A stretch of 64,000 nucleotides of DNA, from assembly GCA_034440615.1 (NCBI GenBank), contig JAOTOM010005145.1, positions 982,001 through 1,046,000 on the forward strand, given 5' to 3'. This DNA comes from Ashinkailepas kermadecensis (taxonomy: Eukaryota > Arthropoda > Thecostraca > Neolepadidae). Shown here piece after piece: positions 13,328 through 62,024 of this stretch. Position 1 is the stretch's first letter; each line of letters opens with the position of its first letter. The notes beneath the pieces were generated by a model, which was not told the origin of the DNA, made no database searches, and saw only the letters and a program-made list of their open reading frames with translations. A program made the translations under genes and the position numbers.

Positions 13328-15207
13328 ATGTGCGATGCAGATACACATATATCGCTCTCTCCATTTCTTCTCTGTTTTGTGTATGTCTGAATGTCTGTCT
13401 GTCTCTCTCTCTCTCGGCCCACAACTCTCTCGTGTGCATCGTCAGAAAGAAAGAGGGAGAGAGGACCATCAGTGCCTTCGGTGGCTATTCAGTGATAGCT
13501 AACAGCGATGACCGAAGCAGTGGCGTCTGTTGTTATCCCCGCTCAGCTGATTGTTATGCACGGTACGAACTGGCGGCGGTTTCAGCAATATAGGACGTTG
13601 GTGCATCATCCAGGTGAGCTCTTCGCAACCTTGTACCAGATCCTGACAATTTGGGGGTCCGGGTGCCTGGCACTTGACCTCTGGCCTGTGGCCTGCATCT
13701 AACCTGTGAGGTGTATCTAACTTGCGACGTATTTCTGACCTGTGTGTAATGCACGGCATGCATTGGCATTGGTGACCGAGAACTGACCTGCAGCTGCCTG
13801 TTACTGTCTAAATTCCATAGGTGACCGAAAACTGACCCACAGCCAACCTGTTATTATCTAACATACGATATGTGCTTGCACTAAGCTAATGGTAATGCTT
13901 TTGGAATGGTTCAAGCTACCCTAACTTTCTTGTGTCGCCATCCAAATGCGAAGTTGAGCCAACCGAATGGTTGCGAAGATGAAAATAATAAGCATTAGAT
14001 CATCGGTACATATTCGTCCGATTTCAGATGTCGGCAAGGGCCCTATTAAATTGTAGATATCCATAGTCAGCTTGTAGAGTGATGTAAGCTTGGAAGGGGT
14101 CGTTTAAGGAAGGTTCTGCTTTCCTACAGGGTCACATGAAGTCATAAAGCGATCGTTTTGCATCAGATTGGGACCATCTAAAATCGAAGAGATGGAGAGG
14201 ACCGTCTTAACCCACGGAGCACGGGAACGGGGTTAATTAAAAAACTCCTTGTGGGTTTCCAGGTTGACTTCGGAACCGCCCGAGTTATCTACTTAGCCTG
14301 CACATATCTGCACATACTCGAATAGCTCATCATTTTGCAACACAATGGACTGAAATGTTGTCTGGTTCAGGAGTTGGGGCAGTTCAGTCAGTCGGAATTT
14401 GCGATTATGCCATCAATGGTTTCATTCAATGAATGATTAACTTCTGCTGTTCTGGGAAATTATATGTCTAGGGGCCGTTTGAGGTCGAAGAAAGACAGGA
14501 GTCATCCGAAGACGAAGGGCGGCCATGGAAAGTTGGAAGAGAAACCGTCTAACGTCGGACAGGGACGTCTAAAATCGGGGAGGAGCCGTACCTATGGAGT
14601 GAGAGAGGGGCGTCTAAAAGCTGAAGTCAGAAGCCTGAGGCACCAGCATGAGTAAGTGGTCTGACCTGAAAGGATTGCTTGGAATGGGAGAGAGGCCGTC
14701 TAAAGTCGGGGAGAAGGGGCCTCATTCAGTGAGAGAGATGCCGCCAAGGGTCAGAGAAGTCTGAATTCTGGAAAATGCGAAATAAAGAAGAGGATGGTTC
14801 TACTTAGTGCTGACCTTGTGATATCGCTATAGTACTGACATTCTTGGGCACTCGACATATGCCGCGGCTAAGTAATGCGCTTGATATATAATCAACACAA
14901 TTGCATGTTCAGTGTTTATGTGCTCAGTGCGCGTTTTCCAGGGTCCAGCGCACATGCATTGTAACAAATGCCTTTGGGCATTTGGGCCATCCGAATCATT
15001 TTCGTAAAACGACATCCCTGCCTGCACCCTGACCTGCGTCCTGACCTGTGGGCTGGACTATAATCTGACATATGACCTAGAAAGGCATACGATCAGTGAG
15101 ACGCAAAGGAGACCTCTCTGCACGCCAGATATTTGGTGGGATAACCAGCCGTACAGTAAGTGCGGCAGTTCGTGTCCAATAAAACAGTTGGTCATTGAGC
15201 TGCTACA
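13323..15207. other. No gene; two degenerate repeat patches
   Basis: At 13680-13870, GACCGARAACTGACC and CCTGTTAYTRTCTAA recur about 60 bp apart. At 14450-14770, and faintly at 14085-14200, variants of CCGTCTAAAATCGGGGAG recur at irregular 25-60 bp spacing, a decayed minisatellite. No coding sequence is recognisable. Confidence 0.5.
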
Positions 15208-15392
15208 ATTGGTGGATCAGTTGGTGGGACGGTCAGTGGAATAACTGGTGAATGGTGGGACAATTGGTGGGCTGGTGAGATAGTCGGTGGGACAGCTGGT
15301 GTGATCGTCAGTGGGACGGTTGGTGGGACAGCCGGTGGGACTGCTGGTGGGACAGTCAGTGGAATAGCCGGTGGGATAGTTGTTGCGGCAAT
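15208..15392 (+). repeat. 12-bp minisatellite, about 15 copies
   Basis: The unit is GGTGGGACAGTC with substitutions. On the minus strand it reads as a Pro-Thr repeat only because 12 is a multiple of three. Confidence 0.9.
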
Positions 15393-16090
15393 CGATATAG
15401 GGCCGGCGGTTTGGTAATGGGAAAGCCGTCAACGACGCGTCGGTTCAGTCCGGCATTGGACCCTCCGCTCAGTACGGACAGGGGCTCGTAAAGGGCCAGA
15501 GATCAGTTTTCGTTACGCTCTCTCATACACACCTTGTATTTAAACACACGGTTGAGGCGGCTGCAGACATATGGTCGGTACGAGCCGGCAGCCGCTGCTT
15601 TGCATGCCAGGCGCCACCGGCTGGCGAGCAGCTGCCGCACAAACTCCCTGAACGGGGAGCATGAGCTGTCAGTCCGACGTTGCATGGCGCATACGTGATG
15701 TTTGTGAACAATTCTGCTGGAGCGAGTACCTCCAGGACCGCAACGAATTGACCAAAGGAGAGGAGGATGGGTTGTGGTTCGGAAGAGAAGCTGCACCTAC
15801 ACTCCAACTTTGCAAGGTTCCCGGTATTCCCTCACTTTTTGTTCAAAATGGCCAATTTGACATTTATTTTCTGTAATTAAACCAATTCCCCAATGGCCCC
15901 ATCCCGATATATACCACTTTCGTAAGATTAAGGTTCCTGGAGTTTGAGAAGCCCTGGAAATCAGTGATCCCTCAAATGCCACAAGCCCAAATATTGTTAG
16001 GGGCCATCCAACTCCTGTGGAGATCATCGAGCTCTGAGGGACCTATGCAGCCACTACTGGACCCTCTAACTTCAAAGGCCCTCAAGCTTT
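15393..16090. other. No feature seen
   Basis: Mixed-composition unique DNA. Overlapping frames on both strands (15500-15880) show no family resemblance. Confidence 0.45.
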
Positions 16091-17160
16091 AGTTCCTCCA
16101 GCTCCTAGGGACTCTTGTTGCTAGCCGGTCCTCAAACTCCCGGGACTCCTCCAGATCTAATGGGCCTTTCAAATTATCCAAATTCCCCGGGGGCCTCTAG
16201 TTCCAAGGGGCCCCTCAAACCACAGGAACACTACTCCTTCCAGGAGCCCTCCAACTCCTGCAGGGGTCATCGAGCAACAAAGAACCCGCATAACTGCCGA
16301 GGTTCCCGACTTCAAGAAGCACCCCCAGATTTAAAGGGCCTTCCAACTTCAAGGGGTTTCCAGCTCAGGACCACTTCTGTTCCCAGCGGGTCTTCAAACT
16401 TCCGTGACTCCTCCAGCTATGAAAGGCCCTGTAATTCCTATAGATCCTTCACATTCCCCAAATTCACATGGGTTCTCAAACTTCCAGGGTTCCCCCAAAC
16501 TCCAGAAGCATTACTCCACCCAGGGATCATCCAACTCATACAGAGCCCACCGAGCTCGAAGAGGCCCACGCAGCTAAAAGAGGTCTTCCTGCTTCGAGGG
16601 GTACCTCCAGCTTCAAGAGGCCACTCAAGCTTAAATGGGCTTCCCCAGATTCAAAATCTCTCTCCAGTTTCCGGATGGTCCTCCTGTTCCCAGCCGGACC
16701 TCGGCAACTCTCAGAACTCCACGGAGCTCAAAGGAACCGTACATGAACTACCAGGAGCACTCCAGCTTCGAAGGGTCCCTCCAGCTTCAAGAGACCTTCC
16801 GGCTTCGAGAGGCCTCTCCAGCTCCCAGGGACTATTTCTGTTCCCAGCCGATCCTCCTACTTCCGTGACTCCTCTAGCTCTCAGGAGGCCTCAAATTCTC
16901 CAATTTCCCAGGACATCTCTAGCTCCAAGAACTAAACTACAGGACATGTAATCCTTCTAGGGGCTCTCCAACTTCCCAGGGGCTCCACCTGTTCCCATCC
17001 GAATCTAGAAAAATCCCGGGACTCCTCCATCGAACTTAGAGGAGCCCACACATGAGCTACACAGCGTCCTCCGGCTTCAAGGAACCCTCCGGTTTCGAGG
17101 ACTCTTTAAACTTCTAGGGTCCCTCTACACTCAAAGGGCTTAACCAGTTCTAAGGGACTC
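16091..17160 (+). repeat. Decayed higher-order minisatellite rich in CTCCAGCTYC
   Basis: A block CTGTTCCCAGCCGGTCCTC followed by RACTCCTCCAGCT appears in variant form at about 16106, 16376, 16683, 16830 and 16987. CTTCAAGGGGCCCTCCA-like filler lies between. The 278-residue open frame (16115-16951) lies wholly in this repeat. Confidence 0.75.
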
Positions 17161-17446
17161 TGAACGTGCAGTTTCTCAGAAGGTTGAAAGGGGCCCCCTG
17201 GAGGCTTAAGATGTCCTGAGAAATCATGTGAAACCCGTCAAATTTGTCATGTCCCATGATGTCTGAAGAGGTAGGTGTGGTCCTGAAAAGTCCTGTTGTG
17301 AAGAAAGAGAGTCTTAGGGTGAGCTTCTTTTGGCGCACAAAGTGCGCAAAAAAGAACCACCGAACCCTCAGAGAAGAGGCGGCTCAACTTGAGAACGAAG
17401 CTTGAGGTGAAAGACCGGCTGCCGAGGCGAATCACCTCGCAAACGC
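17161..17446. other. No feature seen
   Basis: Unique sequence between the decayed minisatellite and a SINE-like 3' domain. Confidence 0.4.
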
Positions 17447-17509
17447 CTTGGGTGGTGGTGGTGGATTTGTGCTTTAGGGCGCGTCGACTGCATTGGTCAT
17501 TTTGCGCCC
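17447..17509 (-). mobile_element. SINE-like 3' domain with (CCA)n tail
   Basis: On the minus strand the order is hairpin then tail. The hairpin, GGGCGC...GCGCCC on + at 17477-17509, resembles the 3' domain of the SINEs elsewhere in the window. The tail is a CCA run (GGTGGTGGTGGTGG on +). No tRNA-like head is visible upstream. Confidence 0.5.
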
Positions 17510-18280
17510 ATAAACGCCTTGGGGATTCAGCTCCCTCGGGAGCTCTTGCTCCGAGAGGTCGGCGTCAGGCTGGGACCATACGCCGAGGAATATGTGCACT
17601 GTGCCATTGAGGCGGTCGGCCACGACCACCTCAACCAGAACGTTCAGGAATCGCTGCAAGTTCAAGAGGGTCCGCACCCGAGACGTTTCCCTCACGCGGA
17701 TCAGAAGAGCGCGGAACTTTACCACCTTTTCGACGCCTCGCTGAGTTACTGCATGCGGTATAAACTGAGTGAGAAGTCCGTGCGACAAAAAGGACCCCGA
17801 CACAACGTGCCATTTGGTAATTGGACAATTCGTCAGTGTGCATTTGAGCTTGGTATACGTTGATAATATTCCGCAGATGAGCTCGATTTCGGCAGGATTA
17901 CTGGCAAATTTGGCCGAATATAAGTTATTTTTCAATTCCATATGGCCACATTGGTGGTACTGTGTCCACAATCGGGTTCCTCTGCCTACTCTGGGGAACG
18001 CATCAATATGAATATACTATGCAAAATTGCAGAAACAGGTGTACCTATTTCCGACATCCATGGACTTTGCCAATTGCACGCATAATGTACACGCCTGAGA
18101 TGCGAGGAGAGCGCCACTGCAGTCGGCGATAAGTTCCCCGTCAGTCGCGGAAACGTGCCCTCAGATTTCAGGGTTTCATGCCCCAACGCATCAGGCACAG
18201 AATCGCCTGAAGCGTTGGGCACCTTGCCTCTTGCTCTCCTTCGTCCAGCGCCTTAAATGGCGACGCCTATCCGTTATGCT
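17510..18280. other. Unassigned; 165-codon minus-strand frame
   Basis: A minus-strand frame (17971-17474) is open for 165 codons and ends inside the SINE-like hairpin. Its sequence (including LVEVVVADRLNGTVHIF) resembles no family I know. It may be the body of the same repeat. Confidence 0.35.
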
Positions 18281-21200
18281 GTCTATGTGTAACCCGCCCA
18301 GACAACTGGTTGTTGTCTCCACGGGAAGCCAACCCGGACAGTGTACATGCCGGTTACATTGTCGCTATGTGCAGTCCGCCAGGACAGTACAGGTTACATT
18401 GTCGCCATGTGCAGCCCACCAGGACAGTACAGGTTATGTTGTCGCCATGTGCGCAGCCCGCCAGGGCAGTACAGGTTACATTGTCGCCATGTGCAGCCCA
18501 CCAGGACAGTACAGGTTATGTTGTCGCCATGTGCAGCCCACCAGGACAGTACAGGTTATGTTGTCGCCATGTGCGCAGCCCGCCAGGGCAGTACAGGTTA
18601 TGTTGTCGCCATGTGCAGCCCACCAGGACAGTACAGGTTATGTTGTCGCCATGTGCGCAGCCCGCCAGGGCAGTACAGGTTATGTTGTCGCCATGTGCGT
18701 AACCCGACAGGACAGTACAGGTTATGTTGTCGCCATGTCGCAGCCCGCCAGGGCAGTACAGGTTATGTTGTCGCCATGTGCAGCCCACCAGGACAGTACA
18801 GGTTATGTTGTCGCCATGTGTAACCCGACAGGACAGTACAGGTTATGTTGTCGCCATGTGTAACCCGCCAGGACAGTACAGGTTATGTTGTCGCCATGTG
18901 CGCAGCCCGCCAGGGCAGTACAGGTTATGTTGTCGCCATGTGCAGCCCACCAGGACAGTACAGGTTATGTTGTCGCCATGTGCAGCCCACCAGGGCAGTA
19001 CAGGTTATGTTGTCGCCATGTCGCAGCCCGCCAGGGCAGTACAGGTTATGTTGTCGCCATGTGTCAAAGCCCGACAGGACAGTACAGGTTATGTTGTCGC
19101 CATGTGCAGCCCGCCAGGGCAGTACAGGTTATGTTGTCGCCATGTGCAGCCCACCAGGACAGTACAGGTTATGTTGTCGCCATGTGTAACCCTCGCCCCC
19201 GTGACAGGACAGTACAGGTTATGTTGTCGCCATGTGCAGCCCACCAGGACAGTACAGGTTATGTTGTCGCCATGTGCGCAGCCCGCCAGGGCAGTACAGG
19301 TTATGTTGTCGCCATGTGCAGCCCACCAGGGCAGTACAGGTTATGTTGTGCAGTACAGGTTATGTTGTCGCCATGTGCAGCCCGCCAGGACAGTACAGGT
19401 TATGTTGTCGCCATGTGCAGCCCGACAGGACAGTACAGGTTATGTTGTCGCCATGTGCAGCCCGCCAGGACAGTACAGGTTATGTTGTCGCCATGTGCAG
19501 CCCGCCAGGACAGTACAGGTTATGTTGTCGCCATGTGTAACCCGACAGGACAGTACAGGTTATGTTGTCGCCATGTGCAGCCCACCAGGACAGTACAGGT
19601 TATGTTGTCGCCATGTGCGCAGCCCGCCAGGGCAGTACAGGTTATGTTGTCGCCATGTGCAGCCCACCAGGGCAGTACAGGTTATGTTGTCGCCATGTGC
19701 AGCCCCACAGGACAGTACAGGTTATGTTGTCGCCATGTGCAGCCCGACAGACAATGGACAGTACAGGTTATGTTGTCGCCATGTCGCAGCCCGCCAGGGC
19801 AGTACAGGTTATGTTGTCGCCATGTCGCAGCCCGCCAGGGCAGTACAGGTTATGTTGTCGCCATGTGCAGCCCACCAGGACAGTACAGGTTATGTTGTCG
19901 CCATGTGCAGCCCGCCAGGACAGTACAGGTTATGTTGTCGCCATGTCGCAGCCCGCCAGGGCAGTACAGGTTATGTTGTCGCCATGTGCAGCCCGCCAGG
20001 ACAGTACAGGTTATGTTGTCGCCATGTGCAGCCCACCAGGACAGTACAGGTTATGTTGTCGCCATGTCGCAGCCCGCCAGGACAGTACAGGTTATGTTGT
20101 CGCCATGTCGCAGCCCGCCAGGGCAGTACAGGTTATGTTGTCGCCATTGTGCAGCCCGCCAGGACAGTACAGGTTATGTTGTCGCCATGTGCAGCCCACA
20201 GAAGGTTATGTTGTGATGGTAACCCGACAGGACAGTACAGGTTATGTTGTCGCCATGTGCAGCCCGCCAGGACAGTACAGGTTATGTTGTCGCCATGTGC
20301 AGCCCGACCAGGACAGTACAGGTTATGTTGTCGCCATGTGCAGCCCGCCAGGACAGTACAGGTTATGTTGTCGCCATGTGCAGCCCGCCAGGACAGTACA
20401 GGTTATGTTGTCGCCATGTGCAGCCCACCCGCAGGCAGTACAGGTTATGTTGTCGCCATGTGCAGCCCAGCCAGGCAGTACAGGTTATGTTGTCGCCATG
20501 TGCAGCCCGCCAGGACAGTACAGGTTATGTTGTCGCCATGTGCAGCCCGCCAGGACAGTACAGGTTATGTTGTCGCCATGTGCAGCCCGCCAGGGCAGTA
20601 CAGGTTATGTTGTCGCCATGTGTAGCCCGCCAGGACAGTACAGGTTATGTTGTCGCCATGTGCAGCCCGCCAGGGCAGTACAGGTTATGTTGTCGCCATG
20701 TCGCAGCCCACCAGGACAGTACAGGTTATGTTGTCGCCATGTGCAGCCCGCCAGGACAGTACAGGTTATGTTGTCGCCATGTGCACCCGCATTCACAGGA
20801 CAGTACAGGTTATGTTGTCGCCATGTCGCAGCCCACCAGGACAGTACAGGTTATGTTGTCGCCATGTGCAGCCCGCCAGGACAGTACAGGTTATGTTGTC
20901 GCCATGTGTAACCCGACAGGACAGTACAGGTTATGTTGTCGCCATGTGCAGCCCGCCAGGGCAGTACAGGTTATGTTGTCGCCATGTGTAACCCGACAGG
21001 ACAGTACAGGTTATGTTGTCGCCATGTGCAGCCCGCCAGGACAGTACAGGTTATGTTGTCGCCATGTGCAGCCCGCCAGGACAGTACAGGTTATGTTGTC
21101 GCCATGTGCAGCCCGCCAGGACAGTACAGGTTATGTTGTCGCCATGTGTAACCCGACAGGACAGTACAGGTTATGTTGTCGCCATGTGTAGCCCGCCAGG

Positions 21201-22975
21201 ACAGTACAGGTTATGTTGTCGCCATGTGTAGCCCGACAGGACAGTACAGGTTATGTTGTCGCCATGTGCAGCCCGACAGGTTATGTTGTCGCCATGTGTA
21301 ACCCGACAGGACAGTACAGGTTATGTTGTCGCCATGTGCAGCCCGCCAGGGCAGTACAGGTTATGTTGTCGCCATGTGCAGCCCACCAGGACAGTACAGG
21401 TTATGTTGTCGCCATGTGTAACCCGACAGGACAGTACAGGTTATGTTGTCGCCATGTGCGCAGCCCGCCAGGGCAGTACAGGTTATGTTGTCGCCATGTG
21501 CAGCCCGCCAGGACAGTACAGGTTATGTTGTCGCCATGTGCAGCCCGCCAGGACAGTACAGGTTATGTTGTCGCCATGTGCAGCCCGCCAGGACAGTACA
21601 GGTTATGTTGTCGCCATGTGTAACCCGACAGGACAGTACAGGTTATGTTGTCGCCATGTGCGCAGCCCGCCAGGGCAGTACAGGTTATGTTGTCGCCATG
21701 TGTAACCCGACAGGACAGTACAGGTTATGTTGTCGCCATGTGCAGCACCGCCAGGAGGGCAGTACAGGTTATGTTGTCGCCATGTGCAGCCCGCCAGGGC
21801 AGTACAGGTTATGTTGTCGCCATGTGTAACCCGACAGGACAGTACAGGTTATGTTGTCGCCATGTGCAGCCCGCCAGGGCAGTACAGGTTATGTTGTCGC
21901 CATGTGCGCAGCCCGCCAGGACAGTACAGGTTATGTTGTCGCCATGTGCAGCCCACCAGGGCAGTACAGGTTATGTTGTCGCCATGTCGTAACCCGACAG
22001 GACAGTACAGGTTATGTTGTCGCCATGTGTGCAGCCCGCCAGGACAGTACAGGTTATGTTGTCGCCATGTGCAGCCCACCAGGACAGTACAGGTTATGTT
22101 GTCGCCATGTGCGCAGCCCGCCAGGGCAGTACAGGTTATGTTGTCGCCATGTGCAGCCCACCAGGACAGTACAGGTTATGTTGTCGCCATGTGCGCAGCC
22201 CGCCAGGACAGTACAGGTTATGTTGTCGCCATGTGTAACCCGACAGGACAGTACAGGTTATGTTGTCGCCATGTGCAGCCCACCAGGACAGTACAGGTTA
22301 TGTTGTCGCCATGTCGCAGCCCGCCAGGACAGTACAGGTTATGTTGTCGCCATGTGTAACCCGCCAGGACAGTACAGGTTATGTTGTCGCCATGTGCAGC
22401 CCGCCAGGACAGTACAGGTTATGTTGTCGCCATGTGCAGCCCACCAGGGCAGTACAGGTTATGTTGTCGCCATGTGCGCAGCCCGCCAGGACAGTACAGG
22501 TTATGTTGTCGCCATGTGTAACCCGACAGGACAGTACAGGTTATGTTGTCGCCATGTGCGCAGCCCGCCAGGGCAGTACAGGTTATGTTGTCGCCATGTG
22601 CAGCCCACCAGGACAGTACAGGTTATGTTGTCGCCATGTGCGCAGCCCGCCAGGACAGTACAGGTTATGTTGTCGCCATGTGCAGCCCACCAGGACAGTA
22701 CAGGTTATGTTGTCGCCATGTGCAGCCCACCAGGACAGTACAGGTTATGTTGTCGCCATGTGTAACCCGACAGGACAGTACAGGTTATGTTGTCGCCATG
22801 TGTAACCCGACAGGACAGTACAGGTTATGTTGTCGCCATGTGTAACCCGACAGGACAGTACAGGTTATGTTGTCGCCATGTGCGCAGCCCGCCAGGACAG
22901 TACAGGTTATGTTGTCGCCATGTGTAACCCGACAGGACAGTGCATCGGTTATATTGTCGCAAGGCGTAGTCCGCA
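18281..22975 (+). repeat. 40-bp minisatellite, about 115 copies (4.7 kb)
   Basis: The core unit has CAGCCCGCCAGGACAGTACA then GGTTATGTTGTCGCCATGTG. Variants differ mainly in the first third (CAGCCCACC, GCGCAGCCCGCCAGGG at 42 bp, TAACCCGACAGG) and are intermixed. Units at both edges (18281-18420 and 22930-22975) are diverged while the interior is nearly uniform. All forward frames are open because three units make 120 bp, so the 633-, 449- and 443-residue frames are artefacts. Confidence 0.98.
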
Positions 22976-24159
22976 CGGACGGTATGCTTTTTGAATATGG
23001 CCAAAAAAACTTTCTTTCCCCCAGAAATAAGCTGCTTACAGAAAAAATTGGGTTGCATCTGGATCCTTTTCTCAGCCAAGGCCATGGTATGACACCGGGG
23101 GTGGTGTGAAGGCAACGACTTCGTGCCAAGGCGACGGGTAGGAAGCAATCCTCAAAAGACGATGAACGCGTGACAAGCAGATGTTTTTATAGGGAAGGAA
23201 GATAAGGAAGTTAACAACTTCGAATAGTTTGCCTCTATGTTAGCTTTCCAAAGTCGGCACCTAACAACAGCACCGCACCACATCTCTCCCTACGCAGGTT
23301 CCCTTCAAATACCTCTGGATGTGTAATGCGCGCTGTGTAGACAAATACGATAATTTGCATTGCGAAACGTTGCAACATGGTTGAAGATTTTATGCTGCAT
23401 ACTGCATAAAAAGTTCTTCCAACTGTAAATTGAACTCGGTATTATTTATTGAAGTATGGTTAGCTGGGTGTAAATGGAAGGTGGCGTTAGCCGTCATGAC
23501 TTTACATGCAGGAAGTTGCTTCTGGCTACAGTCTACTTGCACGGATTCGAAGATGTGCTCACTACTTTAAAACCCCGTTTTACGCCGAGTTTTACGGGCT
23601 AAAGTAGGTGCATAAAATGCATGGAACTTCAACGTTGAACTCGCCTAACTTTCTTCGCATCGAAGTCAACAAAACGTACACCCAAAATCTACACATCTGG
23701 TACGATCTATTGTAATCTGGCTTAAGATCGCGCGGCTAGTCCCGGAGATAGCCTGGGGAAGGAACCATGCAGTTATCCAGTGTGTCGCGAATGGTCAAAC
23801 CCCGGCCGGAGCAAGATTATAGCAGATGCTTCTTTTCCATTTCCAAATTTCCATGGGCATGTCAACTGCCTCTGGATGGCACACCAAAAATGTACTTTGA
23901 AGTAATGGAACAAGAACATTAGTTGCATGTGTTCGGGCTTCGTTCGGCTTTTATGACACTATGACTCACCTGCTGAGAAAATAAAAGCTTTGGATAATTC
24001 TAGCCTACGTATTTGCCATACGCCGGTTCTTAATTAAAACAGTAAAGAATCTTTCGGTTCTTAACTAAATAATCATTTGGGATCACTTATTGTCCACCAT
24101 TAGCAATCCTGTCCAGGACATGAGCGCTGAAGACGTGGCGAGGCTAACATTGCAAACAC
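22976..24159. other. 3' flank of EEIG1, no feature seen
   Basis: AT-leaning unique DNA between the 40-bp array and the predicted polyadenylation site. No coding or RNA gene recognised. Confidence 0.45.
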
Positions 24160-24795
24160 AGTACCCAAATTAAGTAGCCTTTTATTTTCTACATAGATAC
24201 CATGGTATGTAAAAAAGACAAAATTGAAGTCAAGATAAAGCGATACAAACAGTTCCCGGGAACTGAAGTGCATTTGGCACCGCAGGTTGACGACAAGATC
24301 GTCGGCAACAATGGTCCGTTACTCTCGCGGCAATGATGGTCAGCTTCTCTCGAAAAGTACGATTAGCATCCTACGACACGAACGACTTCAAAGGTAGGAG
24401 AAAACGCCGACGGGAGCCGGTAGCCCGACGTCAGTAGCGGTAAAGCGTCTCCCGACAACAGGCCTCGGCGTGTCGCGACAAAAACGCCAGCCAAAACAGC
24501 CGCAGCAGCAGTCGGCAATCACAAAAGACGACATAGAAAAACACCAGCGGGGTCATATTGCGGGCGGCGCACACCGGCAGTGCCGTTCGCTCTGACGACG
24601 GCACCGGCACGGACGCGCACGACATCAGACACCTAACGGCGGCCGGTCGGACAGTGGCGTGCACTGTCCGCGCCGCTCACAACCCACACTCGGCCCACTG
24701 GAGGGAGAGCGGCCGGGCACCGACACACGACTAGACAGGGCGCGCGCCGTCCCACGGTGACGGTGACGGTGGGAACGGGCCGGCGGCGGCGGCCA
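24160..24795 (-). other. Probable EEIG1 3' UTR with AATAAA signal
   Basis: Downstream of the stop on the minus strand, 24795-24430 is GC-rich and then turns AT-rich. The first canonical AATAAA I find on this strand is at 24186-24181 (TTTATT on +), about 610 nt after the stop. Cleavage would be expected near 24160. This is inferred from position and motif only. Confidence 0.35.
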
Positions 24796-60785
<35,990 letters not shown>

Positions 60786-60786
60786 A

Positions 60787-60787
<1 letters not shown>

Positions 60788-60817
<30 letters not shown>

Positions 60818-60892
60818 GCATGCATGCAGGTATGCATGCATGCATGCATACATACATACATACATACATACATACATACATACATAGATTAT

Positions 60893-60952
<60 letters not shown>
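60788..60952. repeat. (TA)n-(GCAT)n-(CATA)n microsatellite
   Basis: Alternating TA, TGCA and CATA tracts. Confidence 0.95.
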
Positions 60953-61523
60953 TATTTAACTTCTGATTTTGAACTTTTCATTTTGATTAATTTTCAGGGT
61001 TAGGGTAGATTATGCAGCCGAATCCGCCCCCCCCTCTCTTGTGCACATTGTGTGAGAGGCCAGCACATATTAAACAATTTCAAAACATCAGTTTTGACAG
61101 CTAAAACAATTTCTTCAAATTTTCCAAAAAAAACAAACCTCTCTTGACCTAGCCAAACCTCATTATGGATGCACATGTATTTAGCATACCACATATTCAA
61201 ACTAAATGGAATATACAGATGTACACTGGATGTATATTCAATTCAGATATTTCAATATAGTATTATGGAAATATTTCGAATATATTATAGCTATAGTTTA
61301 GGGTTATTGTTTGATAAAGGGTTGTGCCATAACTTATCAAAATATATGTTCATGATGTCATGATGTCCATCATGATGTCACTGCTGAAAGTGATTTTCTG
61401 CTCTACCCCACAGTAAGTGGTAATACTTTGAATACTAAATATCATGCTAATACATGATTTCCAAAAGAAATAATAAAGAAGTTGCCAGGTAAGTTTCTGC
61501 GCATGTGCTTCTCTCTAAAAAAA

Positions 61524-62024
61524 CCCTCTAAAAATCACCCAAGCCTAACCTGCTTTTGAAGAAAAACAAATTCCAATAAGAGGAGGTAAATTTTCCACAA
61601 TATAAAAACCTAACCCAACCTCTTTGTTTGCTTTATGGAGGTAAAACGTGTATGGAACTTGTTTCATGAATACCTTAAAGCACAATACCACTTCCTTCTC
61701 CCAATCATCATAGCAAGAATCTGTACTTCATCACCATCTGGTGATCTTTTTTTTCAACCATTGTTGTGCAGATCCGTAATTCCAGTATTTATATATTTGT
61801 GACATCTACCAGTGTTGCCAGTATCACCTAAGTATGTTGGTATTATTGCACTTGATGTATCCATGAGACAAGTTTTACACATTTTACCTCCATAAAGCAA
61901 GCAATGTGTTAGGTTTGGTTAGGTTAGGCTTTTCCTTTAAGCTTGAAAGATATTTTTTGGGGGGGAATTGTTTTTTCAAAAACGGTTTGGGCTAGGTTAA
62001 GTTAGGCTCGGTCTTTTTAAGGCC
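61524..62024. repeat. Large imperfect inverted repeat with GGTTAGG motifs
   Basis: The left arm (61524-61689) and right arm (61841-62024) are inverted relatives over about 165-185 bp around a 150-bp loop. The best core is TTGCTTTATGGAGGTAAAA at 61628-61646 and its complement at 61882-61900. Outer parts share AGCCTAACC...TTTTGAAGAAAAACAA-like sequence. It looks like a foldback or MITE-type element; ends and target duplications are not resolved. Confidence 0.65.

Noticed and set aside
16115..16951. 278-codon Ser/Pro-rich plus frame
   Set aside because: It lies wholly in a decayed minisatellite, and two overlapping frames are also open.
18724..20911. Very long open frames (up to 633 codons) in the 40-bp array
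   Set aside because: All three forward frames are open because three units make 120 bp with no stop. The frames encode shifted versions of the same repeat and have no codon bias or domain.
18281..22975. CRISPR-like regularly spaced repeats
   Set aside because: Units are contiguous and variable with no unique spacers, and there are no cas genes; this is a eukaryotic minisatellite.
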